64,000 nucleotides of DNA, taken from assembly GCF_003390915.1 (NCBI RefSeq), contig NZ_QMEM01000001.1, forward strand, positions 1,178,001-1,242,000, in the 5' to 3' direction. This document shows, in pieces, positions 43,456 through 52,434 of this stretch. This DNA is from Lewinella sp. IMCC34183 (lineage in GTDB: Bacteria > Bacteroidota > Bacteroidia > Chitinophagales > Saprospiraceae). Both the position numbers and the translations under genes were made by a program. How positions within the stretch are numbered: the stretch's first letter is position 1; each line of letters starts with the position of its first letter. The notes below the pieces were generated by a model. That model did no database searches. It worked only from the letters and a program-made list of their open reading frames with translations, and was not told the origin of the DNA.

Positions 43456-43982
43456 CGGCCCCCTACCCCACGAACATCGTTCGGCTCGGCTTCGCTGATC
43501 GTCAGCGGTATGCGCTCCCGCACCTCCGCCCGCTCGCCGTCGCTAAGTTCGGCGTAGGCCTGGCCGAACCGACGCTCCGCCTCCCCATCCCACAGGTCGC
43601 GGTAGCCGGCCAGCAGGGCATCGTAGACGCCCACGTAGGCCCCGTACCCGGTACTGCGGTCGTGAATCAGGCTAACGGTAGCCTGCCGGGGTGTCCGCTC
43701 GGGCGATAGGATATACTCCCGCAGCAAGTCAGGTAGGGCACCGGGCGTCGCCCGCTCTCCCTCGACCATCAGCCGGCCGTCGGCATCGAGGATGACCGTC
43801 AGGACCTCCGAGGTGGGGGTGACGGGCGCCTCCGGATCCCAGCGGGGAAGCTTGACCAGCACGCCCCGGTCCTCCTGAATGGTGGTCGTAACGAGAAAGA
43901 AGATGAGCAGGAGGAAGGCGATGTCGGCCATGGAGCCGGCGTTCACGGCGGGGGATTCCCGGCGCGTCTTGGCGGTAAACAT
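43452..43982 (-). CDS. ExbD/TolR-family biopolymer transport protein
   Basis: 176 residues. One N-terminal membrane helix (MADIAFLLLIFFLVTTTI, with the conserved Asp of the proton path) and a periplasmic domain (VLVKLPRW...VLTVILDADGRLMVEG). It works with ExbB/TolQ to drive TonB- or Tol-type energisation. No ExbB gene adjoins it in this window, which is unusual. The C-terminal ~60 residues (RDLWDGEAERRFGQAYAEL) are longer than in E. coli ExbD but usual for Bacteroidota. Confidence 0.92.
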   Translation of the reverse strand: MFTAKTRRESPAVNAGSMADIAFLLLIFFLVTTTIQEDRGVLVKLPRWDPEAPVTPTSEVLTVILDADGRLMVEGERATPGALPDLLREYILSPERTPRQATVSLIHDRSTGYGAYVGVYDALLAGYRDLWDGEAERRFGQAYAELSDGERAEVRERIPLTISEAEPNDVRGVGGR

Positions 43983-44039
43983 AGGTGTGGTTTTTGCTTA
44001 CCCCTCAGATGCGGTTGGGGGGGTCGCCTGGCGGGTAGC

Positions 44040-44717
44040 CTAGTAACAGCTCCGCACCACCTGCCGCGCGAGGATCTCGTAGCCACGCTCGTTGAAGTGG
44101 ATACCGTCGTCGCTCTGCTCCAGGATTTCGTCGCCGGGCCGTTCCTGCCAGTCGACCAGGCAGTAGCCCCGCAGCGTAGCCGTACGCCGCAGGGCTGCGC
44201 TGAGCTCTTCGGTACACGCCCGCGCGCCGCGGAACTCCGCGCTAACTACCGCGTCTTCCGCCACCGGGGGCGGGGTAAGCAAGACGATGCGGGGCATGTC
44301 CTGCCCACGCTCGGCGAAGAAGCGCTGCGTCCGGTTCAGCAGGGTATCCAAGTTGGCGGGGATCTCCCCGTGGCGGTCGCTGAATTTCTGCTTGCAGTCG
44401 TTGGTGCCCAGCCCGATGAGGATATCGTCGATGCCCCCCATCTCGGCGTAGCCGCGGCGCAGGTAGGAGGTGAGGTTTTCCAGGGTATTGCGCTCTACGT
44501 TGCCGTCGTCGGTAAAGCCGATGGTGTTGCCGCTGAGGGCGGTATTTACCAGGGGTCCGTTGCCCCGCAGCTGCTGCAGCTGGTACACCCAGCCGCGACC
44601 CGCCGCGCCGTTGCTGTCGCCGATCACCAATACGTTGCGCTTCTTGAAGGGCACGGAGCAGCCCGCAAGCAGCAGCATAGCCATCAGCAAACAGAGGAGG
44701 AAACCAGTATTTTTCAT
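44040..44717 (-). CDS. SGNH/GDSL-family hydrolase lipoprotein
   Basis: 225 residues. Signal with lipobox LLAGC (Cys20). SGNH blocks: I, VIGDSNG with the nucleophile Ser35; II/III, LSGNTIGF and LIGLGTNDCKQKF; V, DGIHFNERGYEIL with the Asp-His pair. Probably an outer- or inner-membrane-bound esterase acting on acylated glycans or lipids. It is 12 bp downstream of the flippase gene, suggesting a joint role in surface polysaccharide acylation. Confidence 0.88.
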   Translation of the reverse strand: MKNTGFLLCLLMAMLLLAGCSVPFKKRNVLVIGDSNGAAGRGWVYQLQQLRGNGPLVNTALSGNTIGFTDDGNVERNTLENLTSYLRRGYAEMGGIDDILIGLGTNDCKQKFSDRHGEIPANLDTLLNRTQRFFAERGQDMPRIVLLTPPPVAEDAVVSAEFRGARACTEELSAALRRTATLRGYCLVDWQERPGDEILEQSDDGIHFNERGYEILARQVVRSCY

Positions 44718-44729
44718 GCGTTGCCGGGT

Positions 44730-46193
44730 TTACGCCGCACCCGCGGCCCCGCCGCCAAAGGTACGAATCAGCCACTTCCGCTCGAGCAGGGCGAAGGCGG
44801 CCGTGAGCAAAATGAGCAGCGTCGCCCGCCAGAGGAGGTGGTCGGAGACGTTGCCGAGCAGGCAGGCGCCCGATGCCAGCCCGACGTAGAGCAGGATGCG
44901 CCCGAGGGGATAGTCGACGGGAAAGTGCCGCCGCGACACCAGGTACGCCAGGCCGCACATGACCAGGAAACAGGCCACCATGCCCACGGCCGGAGCCCAG
45001 ATGCCGTAGGTCGCCGTGAAGAGCAGCGGCCCGCCCACCGCGAAGATGGACCCCACCAGGGCGATGACACCGCCGAGGAAGGTCTGGTCCGTGAGCTTGT
45101 ACGCGATACTGAGGTTGCTGTACAGGCCGAAGAGGAAATTGGCGGCCAGGAGCAGCGGCAGCACCACCAGTCCGGGTCGCACGTCGGCCCCGATGAAGTA
45201 CTGCAGCCACGGCAACCCGAGGAGGATGCCCGCACTGGCCAGCGTCCCCACCAGCCCGTAGGCCCGCATCGCATCGGCGTAGATGGTGCGGTCGGCCGTG
45301 GCCAGGTCGCTGCCCGACTGCCGGAAGAAGAAGGGCTCGGCCGCGTACTGGTAGGCGGTCACGAAGAGATTCAGGAAGACCGCCATGCTGAGCGCGGCCC
45401 TAAAGTAGCCCGCCTGGTCGGCGTCGTAGCCGATCAGTACCGTAGGCCCCACCAGCCCGTTGGCGATGCCGGCCACGGACACCACCGTCAGCGGCAGGGT
45501 GTAGGAAAAGAGCTTACCGAGGGCCGGACCGCCCAGCTCGGTTTTGCTTTCCTCGCCGGGGACGGGCCGCAGCAGGCCGTCCACGACCAGCATGACGTAC
45601 CGCAGTCCGGCCGCGACGGCCAGCGCCAGGAGGTAATACCCCACCCCGAATCCCGGATTGAAGTAGTCCGGCAGGTACTCCGGCAGGTAGAACAGCAGTC
45701 CGTAGATCAGCAGGATATTCAGGACGACGTTGCTGAGGTTCACCGTCAGGAAGAACCACGCCCGCTGCTGCAGCCGGAGCCGCGCCAGAGGCACCGCGCT
45801 CAGAACATCGAAGGCGACGGTGATCAGCACGAGCCGAACGTAGGTGGTCGCGTAAACCGCGTTGAGCAGACCTGCGATCCGGTCACTGAACAGCAACAGC
45901 GGCACGATCACGACAAGGGTGAAGCCCAAGACCAGGCGCTGGCAGCGGCGGACCACGGCGGCGGGGTCGTAGTCTCCGCGGCTGGCAAAGCGGAAGACGG
46001 CCGTATCCATCCGAAACACGAGCAGCGCGATCAGGAAGGCCACCCAGAACATCAGGTTACCGACCTCCCCGTTCTCTCCCTCGTCGAGCACGCGGGTGAT
46101 GAAGGGGGTGACCAGCACGAAATTGAGCATGCGCCCCATGACGCTGCTGAGGCCGTAGACCAGGGTTTCGCCGGATAGTTTCTTCAGGGACAC
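44730..46193 (-). CDS. Wzx-like oligosaccharide flippase (MOP superfamily)
   Basis: 487 residues with about 12-14 membrane helices spread evenly. The N-terminus LSGETLVYGLSSVMGRMLNFVLVTPFITRVL is typical of polysaccharide biosynthesis/flippase proteins (PF01943/PF13440-like). It exports lipid-linked glycan units across the inner membrane. Forms a two-gene unit with the SGNH lipoprotein just downstream. No glycosyltransferases are beside it. Confidence 0.88.
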   Translation of the reverse strand: MSLKKLSGETLVYGLSSVMGRMLNFVLVTPFITRVLDEGENGEVGNLMFWVAFLIALLVFRMDTAVFRFASRGDYDPAAVVRRCQRLVLGFTLVVIVPLLLFSDRIAGLLNAVYATTYVRLVLITVAFDVLSAVPLARLRLQQRAWFFLTVNLSNVVLNILLIYGLLFYLPEYLPDYFNPGFGVGYYLLALAVAAGLRYVMLVVDGLLRPVPGEESKTELGGPALGKLFSYTLPLTVVSVAGIANGLVGPTVLIGYDADQAGYFRAALSMAVFLNLFVTAYQYAAEPFFFRQSGSDLATADRTIYADAMRAYGLVGTLASAGILLGLPWLQYFIGADVRPGLVVLPLLLAANFLFGLYSNLSIAYKLTDQTFLGGVIALVGSIFAVGGPLLFTATYGIWAPAVGMVACFLVMCGLAYLVSRRHFPVDYPLGRILLYVGLASGACLLGNVSDHLLWRATLLILLTAAFALLERKWLIRTFGGGAAGAA

Positions 46194-46267
46194 GCCGCAA
46201 GGTAGGCAGCCGACGTGGCTGAGCCCCTACTTTTACCGACCTTTGCGCCCCCTACCCTATCCCGCGT

Positions 46268-46837
46268 ATGTACATCATCGGATCCATCCTGGTCAGCGAC
46301 GACGTCACCGACGAATCCTTCGCCTGCAACCTCAACGCCTGCAAGGGGGCCTGCTGCTGGGAAGGCGACTACGGTGCCCCCCTGGAGGAGGACGAGCTCG
46401 CGATCATGGACGAGATCTACCCCTCCGTGAGCCCCTACCTGACCGAGGCCGGCCGCGCCGCGATCGCGGAGCAGGGGCGTTACGTCCGCAACGGCAACGG
46501 CCACGATACCACCCTGGTCGACGGCGGCGCCTGCGCGTACATGACCCTCGACGGCACCGGTACCGCCCAGTGCGGCATCGAGCAGGCCTACAACGACGGC
46601 GCCATCGGCTGGAAGAAGCCGATCAGCTGCCACCTCTACCCCATCCGCGTCAAGAAGAATCCCCAGACCGGCTTCGAAGCCCTCAACTACGACGTATGGG
46701 ACATCTGCTCCGCCGCCTGCACGCGGGGCGAGCGGGAAAAGATCCGCATCTACGAATTTGCGAAGCCGGCGCTTGTCCGGAAGTACGGCGAGGACTGGTA
46801 CGACGAGCTCGCGGCCGCCGTCACCCGCGGCGAGTAA
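46268..46837 (+). CDS. DUF3109 family cysteine-rich protein
   Basis: 189 residues. The family pattern is clear: FACNLNACKGACCWEGDYGAPL, then DGGACAYMTL, GTAQCGIEQAY and KPISCHLYPIR, DICSAACTRG. The ordered cysteines suggest a metal or iron-sulfur site (YkgJ-like zinc/iron cluster binding). Broadly conserved in Bacteroidota, function unknown. It is convergent with the M1 peptidase, the two stops being 1 bp apart. Confidence 0.9.
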   Translation: MYIIGSILVSDDVTDESFACNLNACKGACCWEGDYGAPLEEDELAIMDEIYPSVSPYLTEAGRAAIAEQGRYVRNGNGHDTTLVDGGACAYMTLDGTGTAQCGIEQAYNDGAIGWKKPISCHLYPIRVKKNPQTGFEALNYDVWDICSAACTRGEREKIRIYEFAKPALVRKYGEDWYDELAAAVTRGE

Positions 46838-46838
46838 C

Positions 46839-48539
46839 CTACTTCTGCTCGGTGACCACCCGCAGCCCCACCAGGAAGCGCTGGTTGTCGATGCGCACGT
46901 CCTCAGGTTCGAGGCCGGTCCCCAGCGGTTGCCAGTCGGCGGTGGTCAGCAGGCGCACGTATTCATCCTGGAGGTAAATGCCCACGGGCATGGCCAGCCC
47001 GGCCACGTCAGCCTGCAGGCGGTACTGCAGCTGATCGCCGTTGCGGCGCAGCTCCAGCACCGGTGGCTCGGGGTGCTTCAGGTACTGGTCGAAGAAGGGC
47101 TGCAGGTCGCGGCCGGCGTAGTGGCTGAAGTAGTCGATCACCTGCTGGGTACTGACCGTGCTGCGGGCGTGGTCCTGGTAAAAGCTGCGCAGCATACCGA
47201 AGAACAGCGGATCGTCGTAGAGCACGTTCCGCAGGGTGTGCAGCATCCAGGCCCCCTTGTAGTAGTGGTCGGAGGAGGCGAAGTCGGTGAAGTTCACGTC
47301 CAGCGGGCCGAGCATCGGCTCCTCGTTGGTGATGTAGCGCAGCTGGCTGGTGAGGTAGCGCAGGGCCGACTCGATGCCGTAGTGGTATTCCACGTACAGG
47401 GCCTCCATATAGGTGGTGAAGGATTCGTGGATCCACATCTCCGCGTGGTCGGCTACGCTGATCGAGTTGCCGAAGTACTCGTGGCCCGCCTCGTGGACGA
47501 TGATGTAGTCCCAGTCCATGTCGCTGGGGATCAGTCCGCCCAGGTAGCCGCGCATGTAGCGATTGCCGTAGGCGATCCCACTCTGGTGCTCCATGCCCAG
47601 GTAGGGCACCTCGATGAGGGCGAAGCCGTCTTCCCAGAAGGGGTACTTGCCGAAGTAGTGCTCGTAGGCCTGCAGCATGGGGTGCACCTGCTTGAACTGC
47701 TTGCGCGCCTTAGGCACGTTGTAGTCCAGCACGTAGTAATCGAGGGCCAGCTCCTCCCCGTCGAAGGCCCGGTAGGTATCCGAGAAGTGCTCGTAGTGGC
47801 CGATGGCGATCGAGACGTCGTAGTTGTTGATCGGGTAGCTCACAAACCAGTCGTAGCGCATCTTTCGCTCGTCCTCCAGTTCCGTTTCCGCGCGCAGGTT
47901 GCCGTTGCTGGCCGCGAAGAGCCGCTGGGGTACCGTGACGCTGATGAGCATACTGTCGGGCTCGTCTCCGAGGTGATCCTTGTTAGGCCACCAGAGGCTG
48001 GCACCGTCGCCTTCGCAGGCCACGGCCGCCCAGTAGCGGTTTTTCTGGTCGAGTTCCCAGACGAAGCCGCCGTCCCAGGGGGCGTTCTTCGCCTCGGTGG
48101 GCGTGCCGCCGTAGCGGATCGTCATGCGGTGGCGGCTGCCGAGCGACGGGGATTCGGGCAGGGTCACAAAGACGGCGTTGGCCTCCCGCGTGAAGTTGAG
48201 GGCCCGGCCCTCCTGCTCGATCCCGTCGATCTGCAGGTTATCGTAGAGGTCTACCTGCAGCACGGGTAGTGGTCCCAGCACGGTATACTCCATGTCCACG
48301 TGCCCCTCGATGGTGTGCTCCACCACGTCCACGTCGAGGTGCAGCTCGTAGTAGGTGACGTCGTAGTTGGAGCGGGCGGGGCGCAGGCTGCCCCGCAGGC
48401 TGTCGGCGTGGGAAAATACCCGGTTGCCGAAGTAGTCGGGTACGTCCGTTCCGGGCAGGCCGGAGGTCGTTTGCGCCGTGGCGCAGGTGCAGAGCAATAC
48501 GGTAAGGAGCAGGGTAAGTTGGGTACGCGCCATACGCAA
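46839..48539 (-). CDS. M1 family metallopeptidase, exported
   Basis: 566 residues with signal peptide (MARTQLTLLLTVLLCTCATAQ; a second Met two codons earlier). The zinc site is HEAGH at ~349-353 with the downstream Glu in EMWIHESF, i.e. HExxHx18E. The exopeptidase motif reads GMEHQ in place of GAMEN, a form common in short Bacteroidota M1 proteins. An N-terminal beta-saddle domain precedes the catalytic domain, and the C-terminal helical domain is reduced. Likely a periplasmic aminopeptidase for peptide uptake. Length is normal for this subgroup. Confidence 0.92.
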   Translation of the reverse strand: MRMARTQLTLLLTVLLCTCATAQTTSGLPGTDVPDYFGNRVFSHADSLRGSLRPARSNYDVTYYELHLDVDVVEHTIEGHVDMEYTVLGPLPVLQVDLYDNLQIDGIEQEGRALNFTREANAVFVTLPESPSLGSRHRMTIRYGGTPTEAKNAPWDGGFVWELDQKNRYWAAVACEGDGASLWWPNKDHLGDEPDSMLISVTVPQRLFAASNGNLRAETELEDERKMRYDWFVSYPINNYDVSIAIGHYEHFSDTYRAFDGEELALDYYVLDYNVPKARKQFKQVHPMLQAYEHYFGKYPFWEDGFALIEVPYLGMEHQSGIAYGNRYMRGYLGGLIPSDMDWDYIIVHEAGHEYFGNSISVADHAEMWIHESFTTYMEALYVEYHYGIESALRYLTSQLRYITNEEPMLGPLDVNFTDFASSDHYYKGAWMLHTLRNVLYDDPLFFGMLRSFYQDHARSTVSTQQVIDYFSHYAGRDLQPFFDQYLKHPEPPVLELRRNGDQLQYRLQADVAGLAMPVGIYLQDEYVRLLTTADWQPLGTGLEPEDVRIDNQRFLVGLRVVTEQK

Positions 48540-48725
48540 AGAACGTCCCTTTGGCCGGATGATTGAAGTCCGTAGGGCGGTTTAATCTTTCATTAAGCCC
48601 GGTGAAAGGGAAGCTTTTATCGGTTCAGGTCAGAAATTCTGGGCGTGAAGCGGTAATTTCCGGGGTTTACGTTACGCTGGAGACCCGTTGGCAATCAACC
48701 GTCTTGCAGCCCTAATCCATCGATC

Positions 48726-50234
48726 ATGCTACGAATCTTACCCTGCCTTTTCCTGTTACTGGCGGTCACCGCCTGTGCCCCCGAGCGCCTCAGCCCGGAC
48801 GATACCTCCGCCCCGCCCCTGACGCACGCCGCGCTGGACGAGCTGGTGGCGAATCACCTGCGTACCACCGACCGGGTATTCGACTGGAATGCCGCGCCCG
48901 ACGCGGTCGTCTGGTCGGCTCTCTCCCTCAGCGACCACCAGGCCGTACTTGGCTACCGGCCCGCCGGCGTCACCGACGTACGCGCCCGCATCCACGAAAT
49001 CGATGTGGCCGAACCGGCCTGGCGGGTGACGCGCGACCGGTTGGTCAGCGACCTCATCGCGGCCACCGAGCGGGCTACGGGTACCGCCCCCACCGAGGAG
49101 GAGCTCTTCGTCGCCCCGGAAGACGGCGTCCTGCCGGTGCTCGAAGTACGCATCCTGCATCCCGAGGTACTGGCGGCCTTCCGCAACCGGCCCGATGTCC
49201 GCTACCTCGAACCCAGCAACTACACCGCCGGGGAAGTACAATTCCGCTCCGACTCCGGCTGCAGCGAGGCGCCCGCCGCCGACGTCGACGCCGAGGACTA
49301 CCGGACGGTAAGCCCCGGTGCCAAGGTGGCCTGGAACTACGACCCCATGGGCATCCCCGCCGCCTGGGCCCGCAGCCGTGGTGAAGACATCGGCATCTGC
49401 ATCATCGATTCGGGTACCTATCCCGAGCAGGACCGGCTCAACGGCGGGTTTGGCAGCGGTCGGGAGCTGACGCGTGCCGGCACTTACCAGCCCAGCTGGT
49501 GGAGCAGCCGCACCGACGGCCCCGACGACCAGTGCGGCCACGGCACCCAGATGGCCGGCCTGGCCACCGCTCCCCGGACAGGTACGGGCAGCTCCGTAGG
49601 GGTAGCCTACCGCAGCGACCTGCTGGCCATCCGCGCCACCTCGGACGTGATCATCAACGCCAGCAAGGAGAAGCGCGGCGTGAAGTATGCACTCGTACTC
49701 GCCGGCAACGACGCGGGTACTCACGTCGTCAGTATGTCGATCGGCGACGTGTTCAGCAGCGGTACCGTCGAGGACGGGATCCACTACGCCCGCAACCGTG
49801 GCAAGCTCATCTTCTGTGCCGCGGGCACCAGCCTCACCTGGACCAGTTGGTATGGTGTCATCTTCCCCGCCAACCTCCCCGAAACGGTCGCCGTAACGGG
49901 CATCCAGACCGGTACGCCCTACCTCCGCTGCAACACCTGTCACGACGGCAGCGAAGTAGACCTGGTGGCCGTCATGCAGCGCCGCGAAGACAACGGCCGG
50001 TCCACCATTACCCTCAGCCGCAGCGGTGCTACCCCCGGTTACGTCGGCGGCTCCAGTGCGGCCACGGCAACCATGGCCGGTATCGCGGCGCTGGTCTGGG
50101 CTACGGACCCCACGCAGAGCAGCAGCCAGGTATACGAGCGGCTGAAGCGGTCGGCCAGCCTCTATCCTTCCCGGGACGGCAATTTTGGTTGGGGTATCGT
50201 GAATGCCGATCTGGCAACACGAAACGCACTGTAA
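48726..50234 (+). CDS. Subtilisin-like serine peptidase (S8), lipoprotein
   Basis: 502 residues. Signal with lipobox VTAC (Cys17). A ~175-residue N-terminal region may act as an inhibitor-like propeptide (VLEVRILHPEVLAAFRNRPDVRYLEP). The triad is visible: Asp in GICIIDSGTYPEQ, His in CGHGTQMAGLA, Ser in GGSSAATATMAGIAALVW; the usual GTSxA is GSSAA here. Likely surface- or periplasm-bound protein degradation. The stretch LAGNDAGTHVVSMSIG is the S8 substrate-binding strand. Confidence 0.9.
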   Translation: MLRILPCLFLLLAVTACAPERLSPDDTSAPPLTHAALDELVANHLRTTDRVFDWNAAPDAVVWSALSLSDHQAVLGYRPAGVTDVRARIHEIDVAEPAWRVTRDRLVSDLIAATERATGTAPTEEELFVAPEDGVLPVLEVRILHPEVLAAFRNRPDVRYLEPSNYTAGEVQFRSDSGCSEAPAADVDAEDYRTVSPGAKVAWNYDPMGIPAAWARSRGEDIGICIIDSGTYPEQDRLNGGFGSGRELTRAGTYQPSWWSSRTDGPDDQCGHGTQMAGLATAPRTGTGSSVGVAYRSDLLAIRATSDVIINASKEKRGVKYALVLAGNDAGTHVVSMSIGDVFSSGTVEDGIHYARNRGKLIFCAAGTSLTWTSWYGVIFPANLPETVAVTGIQTGTPYLRCNTCHDGSEVDLVAVMQRREDNGRSTITLSRSGATPGYVGGSSAATATMAGIAALVWATDPTQSSSQVYERLKRSASLYPSRDGNFGWGIVNADLATRNAL

Positions 50235-50369
50235 TGAACCGGAGGGCGGCTGCACCGGAACAGCGTGGGACGCGGACACCCGCGGACCTTGTACGCACGG
50301 TAGACGATGCAGCCGCCAATCCGCCAATCAATCCGAGAAGCCCTCCGCGTACTCCGCGGCGAATAATAC

Positions 50370-51152
50370 CTACGCCGGGGAAGGCTGTCCTACCGTAACC
50401 CGCTCCAGAAAGTTCCCCATGATGTGGTTGAACTCCTCGGGCTGCTCCATCATCGGGGCGTGGGCGCACTCGTCGATGAAGTGAAGTTCGGAATCGGCGA
50501 TGAGTTCGTGGAACTGTTCGCCGACGAAGGGGGGCGTAATGGTATCCTGCTTGCCCCACACGAGGAGGGTGGGCGCGGTGACCTTGTCGAGCTTGTGCGC
50601 CAGGTTGTGGCGTACGGCCGACTTGGCCGTCATCACGATGCGGATGCCCTTGTTGCGGTCGTTGACGGTATTGTATACCTCGTCGACGAGTTCCTGGCTC
50701 GAGGTGGCCGGGTCGTAAAAGGTGCTTTCCACCTTCTTCTTGATGAACTCGTAGTTATTACGCGGCGGGAAGCTGTTGCCCATGGCGCTCTCGAAGAGCC
50801 CGCTGCTGCCCGTCAGAATAACGGAGGCGATACGGTCCGGGTGGTCGATCGCGTAGAGGATGCCGACGTGCCCCCCGAGGCTGTTGCCCATCAGATGTAC
50901 GGCGGGGTACCCCTTATGCACGATGAAGTCGGCGAGGTGGTCCACCAGGCCGGCCAGCGAAACCTTGCGCAGGGGCAGGCCGAAGATGGGAAGGGTGGGT
51001 ACTACTACGTTGAAGCGGGAACGAAACTCCTCGATCTGGGCCCCGAAGTTGCTCAGCCCCCCGAACAGGCCGTGCAACAACAGAAGGGGTTCGCCGGAAC
51101 CACCCGTTTCCAGGTAGTCGAACTTGCCCTCATTCTTCATCTTCAAATCCAT
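50370..51152 (-). CDS. Alpha/beta-fold hydrolase
   Basis: 260 residues, no signal peptide, cytosolic. HGLFGGLSNF (oxyanion), nucleophile Ser in LMGNSLGGHVG, acid in WGKQDTITP and His in DECAHAPMMEQPEEFN give a complete triad. It resembles the 2-hydroxymuconate semialdehyde/esterase-type family. A short neutral tail follows. Substrate unknown. Divergent from the CrtA-like gene. Confidence 0.9.
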   Translation of the reverse strand: MDLKMKNEGKFDYLETGGSGEPLLLLHGLFGGLSNFGAQIEEFRSRFNVVVPTLPIFGLPLRKVSLAGLVDHLADFIVHKGYPAVHLMGNSLGGHVGILYAIDHPDRIASVILTGSSGLFESAMGNSFPPRNNYEFIKKKVESTFYDPATSSQELVDEVYNTVNDRNKGIRIVMTAKSAVRHNLAHKLDKVTAPTLLVWGKQDTITPPFVGEQFHELIADSELHFIDECAHAPMMEQPEEFNHIMGNFLERVTVGQPSPA

Positions 51153-51308
51153 GGAGGGGAAATTACAATTTTGACCTCACTCAAAAGAGACAAATTCTGA
51201 ACGGTTGGCCGCCGGGCATAGTTTGTTCAAGTAAATAAACCTGCCATCACTACCGTCACCCTGCTTCATTATCCAGGCCTGGCCTCCCGTTTCTGGGCCC
51301 TTTCGCAG

Positions 51309-51989
51309 ATGCAACTTGCCCAGGGGCGCCTGGCGGAGGTACCGGGCCTGACCTTCAGCCGGCTCATGGGCAGCGGCGGGGGTACCGGCTTCAGTCTCCT
51401 GCCCAATTTAGGCGTTTATGCCCTCGTAGCCCACTGGCGGGGGGCGGCCGACGCCGACCGGTTCTTCGCCGCCGACCCCTGGTACGCGGAGGCGATCGCA
51501 CGTACCGACCGGCGCATCACCTTCCGCCTGGAAGCCACGATGGCTCACGGTGCCTGGGGCGGCGGCAACCCCTTCTCCCCCCGCCCCGAAGCCTACGACC
51601 CCGGAGCCCCTGTGGCCGTCATTACCCGCGCTACGATAAGGCCCCGGAAGTTGCCCGATTTCTGGCGCTACGTGCCCGCCACCAGCCGCTCGGTACAGGA
51701 GCGGGAAGAACGCTTGTTGAGCATCGGCATCGGGGAGTATCCCGTCTTCATGCAGGCTACGTTCAGCGTGTGGTCCAGCGGACGGGCCATGACCGACTTC
51801 GCCTACCGGGGAGATCACCACCGGGAAGTGGTCAGGCTTACGCGCGAGCGCAACTGGTACAAGGAGGAGCTTTTCGCCCGCTTTCGTCTCCTGCGTAGCG
51901 AGGGCAGCTGGCCCGATTTTGCCGCTCCGGAGGTGGCTACGGCGGGCCGCGCAGACGCATTCACAAACGTTAAAGATGTAACGCCGTAA
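51309..51989 (+). CDS. Spheroidene monooxygenase (CrtA)-like protein; true start likely upstream
   Basis: 226 residues from the first ATG. The CrtA-like family pattern LTFSRLMGSGGGTGFSLLPNLGVYALVAHW followed by MAHGAWGGGNPF and GEYPVFMQATFSVWSS is visible in part. The conserved N-terminal strand and helix (VTLLHYPGLASRFWALSQM) lie 5' of the ATG in the same open frame, with no ATG, GTG or TTG there; a non-standard start (ATC at 51246) is the simplest reading. The frame is open from 51222. Family members hydroxylate carotenoids or act as DUF-type heme proteins. Pigmented Lewinella-like bacteria make carotenoids. Confidence 0.78.
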   Translation: MQLAQGRLAEVPGLTFSRLMGSGGGTGFSLLPNLGVYALVAHWRGAADADRFFAADPWYAEAIARTDRRITFRLEATMAHGAWGGGNPFSPRPEAYDPGAPVAVITRATIRPRKLPDFWRYVPATSRSVQEREERLLSIGIGEYPVFMQATFSVWSSGRAMTDFAYRGDHHREVVRLTRERNWYKEELFARFRLLRSEGSWPDFAAPEVATAGRADAFTNVKDVTP

Positions 51990-52041
51990 AATTTATTCGG
52001 TACCTTATTGACGAAGTAAACGCCCCGAGGGTCCCCCGCCC

Positions 52042-52413
52042 ATGCCACAATACTCCTGGAACATCACCGGCCACCAAGGCACCAGCTACACGCTCGGGCT
52101 ATTTCACGGCGACAAGACCCAGCACGTGGTGCTGCACTGTAACGATAAGGTAGTACAGATCGACTTCGGGGTACGCGAATCCAAGACCTACTCCGTCTTT
52201 CTCGATCACGAGCTCTGCGAAGTCAGCATCGACCATACGGGCGGCAACCACTACGATTACAGCTGCCGCATCAACCACGAGGCACAGACCCCCCTCAACA
52301 AGCTGCGACAATCGCACCGCGAAAGTCAGACCCGGCTGGAGAAGACCCGTATGGTCGTCGCCGGCTGCGTAGTGCTGCTCGTATTCTTTTTCCTACTCGG
52401 CGGAGCCTTTTAG
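52042..52413 (+). CDS. Hypothetical tail-anchored protein
   Basis: 123 residues. A soluble beta-rich N-terminal domain (~1-80; HVVLHCNDKVVQIDFGVRES, YSVFLDHELCEVSIDHTG) is followed by a charged helix and one C-terminal membrane helix (MVVAGCVVLLVFFFLLGGAF). The first 80 residues resemble no family known to me. It follows the CrtA-like gene by 52 bp and is probably co-transcribed. Function unknown. Confidence 0.6.
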   Translation: MPQYSWNITGHQGTSYTLGLFHGDKTQHVVLHCNDKVVQIDFGVRESKTYSVFLDHELCEVSIDHTGGNHYDYSCRINHEAQTPLNKLRQSHRESQTRLEKTRMVVAGCVVLLVFFFLLGGAF

Positions 52414-52434
52414 CGGCCCCGGCGCCATCAGGTG

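Noticed and set aside
44097-46178. 693-codon frame antisense to the SGNH and flippase genes
   Set aside because: Low-complexity Gln/His/Arg/Glu-rich translation typical of antisense GC-rich DNA; both sense genes are well supported.
47550-47630. GMEH instead of GAMEN in the M1 peptidase as a lost active site
   Set aside because: This variant is typical of the short Bacteroidota M1 subgroup, and the zinc ligands are intact.
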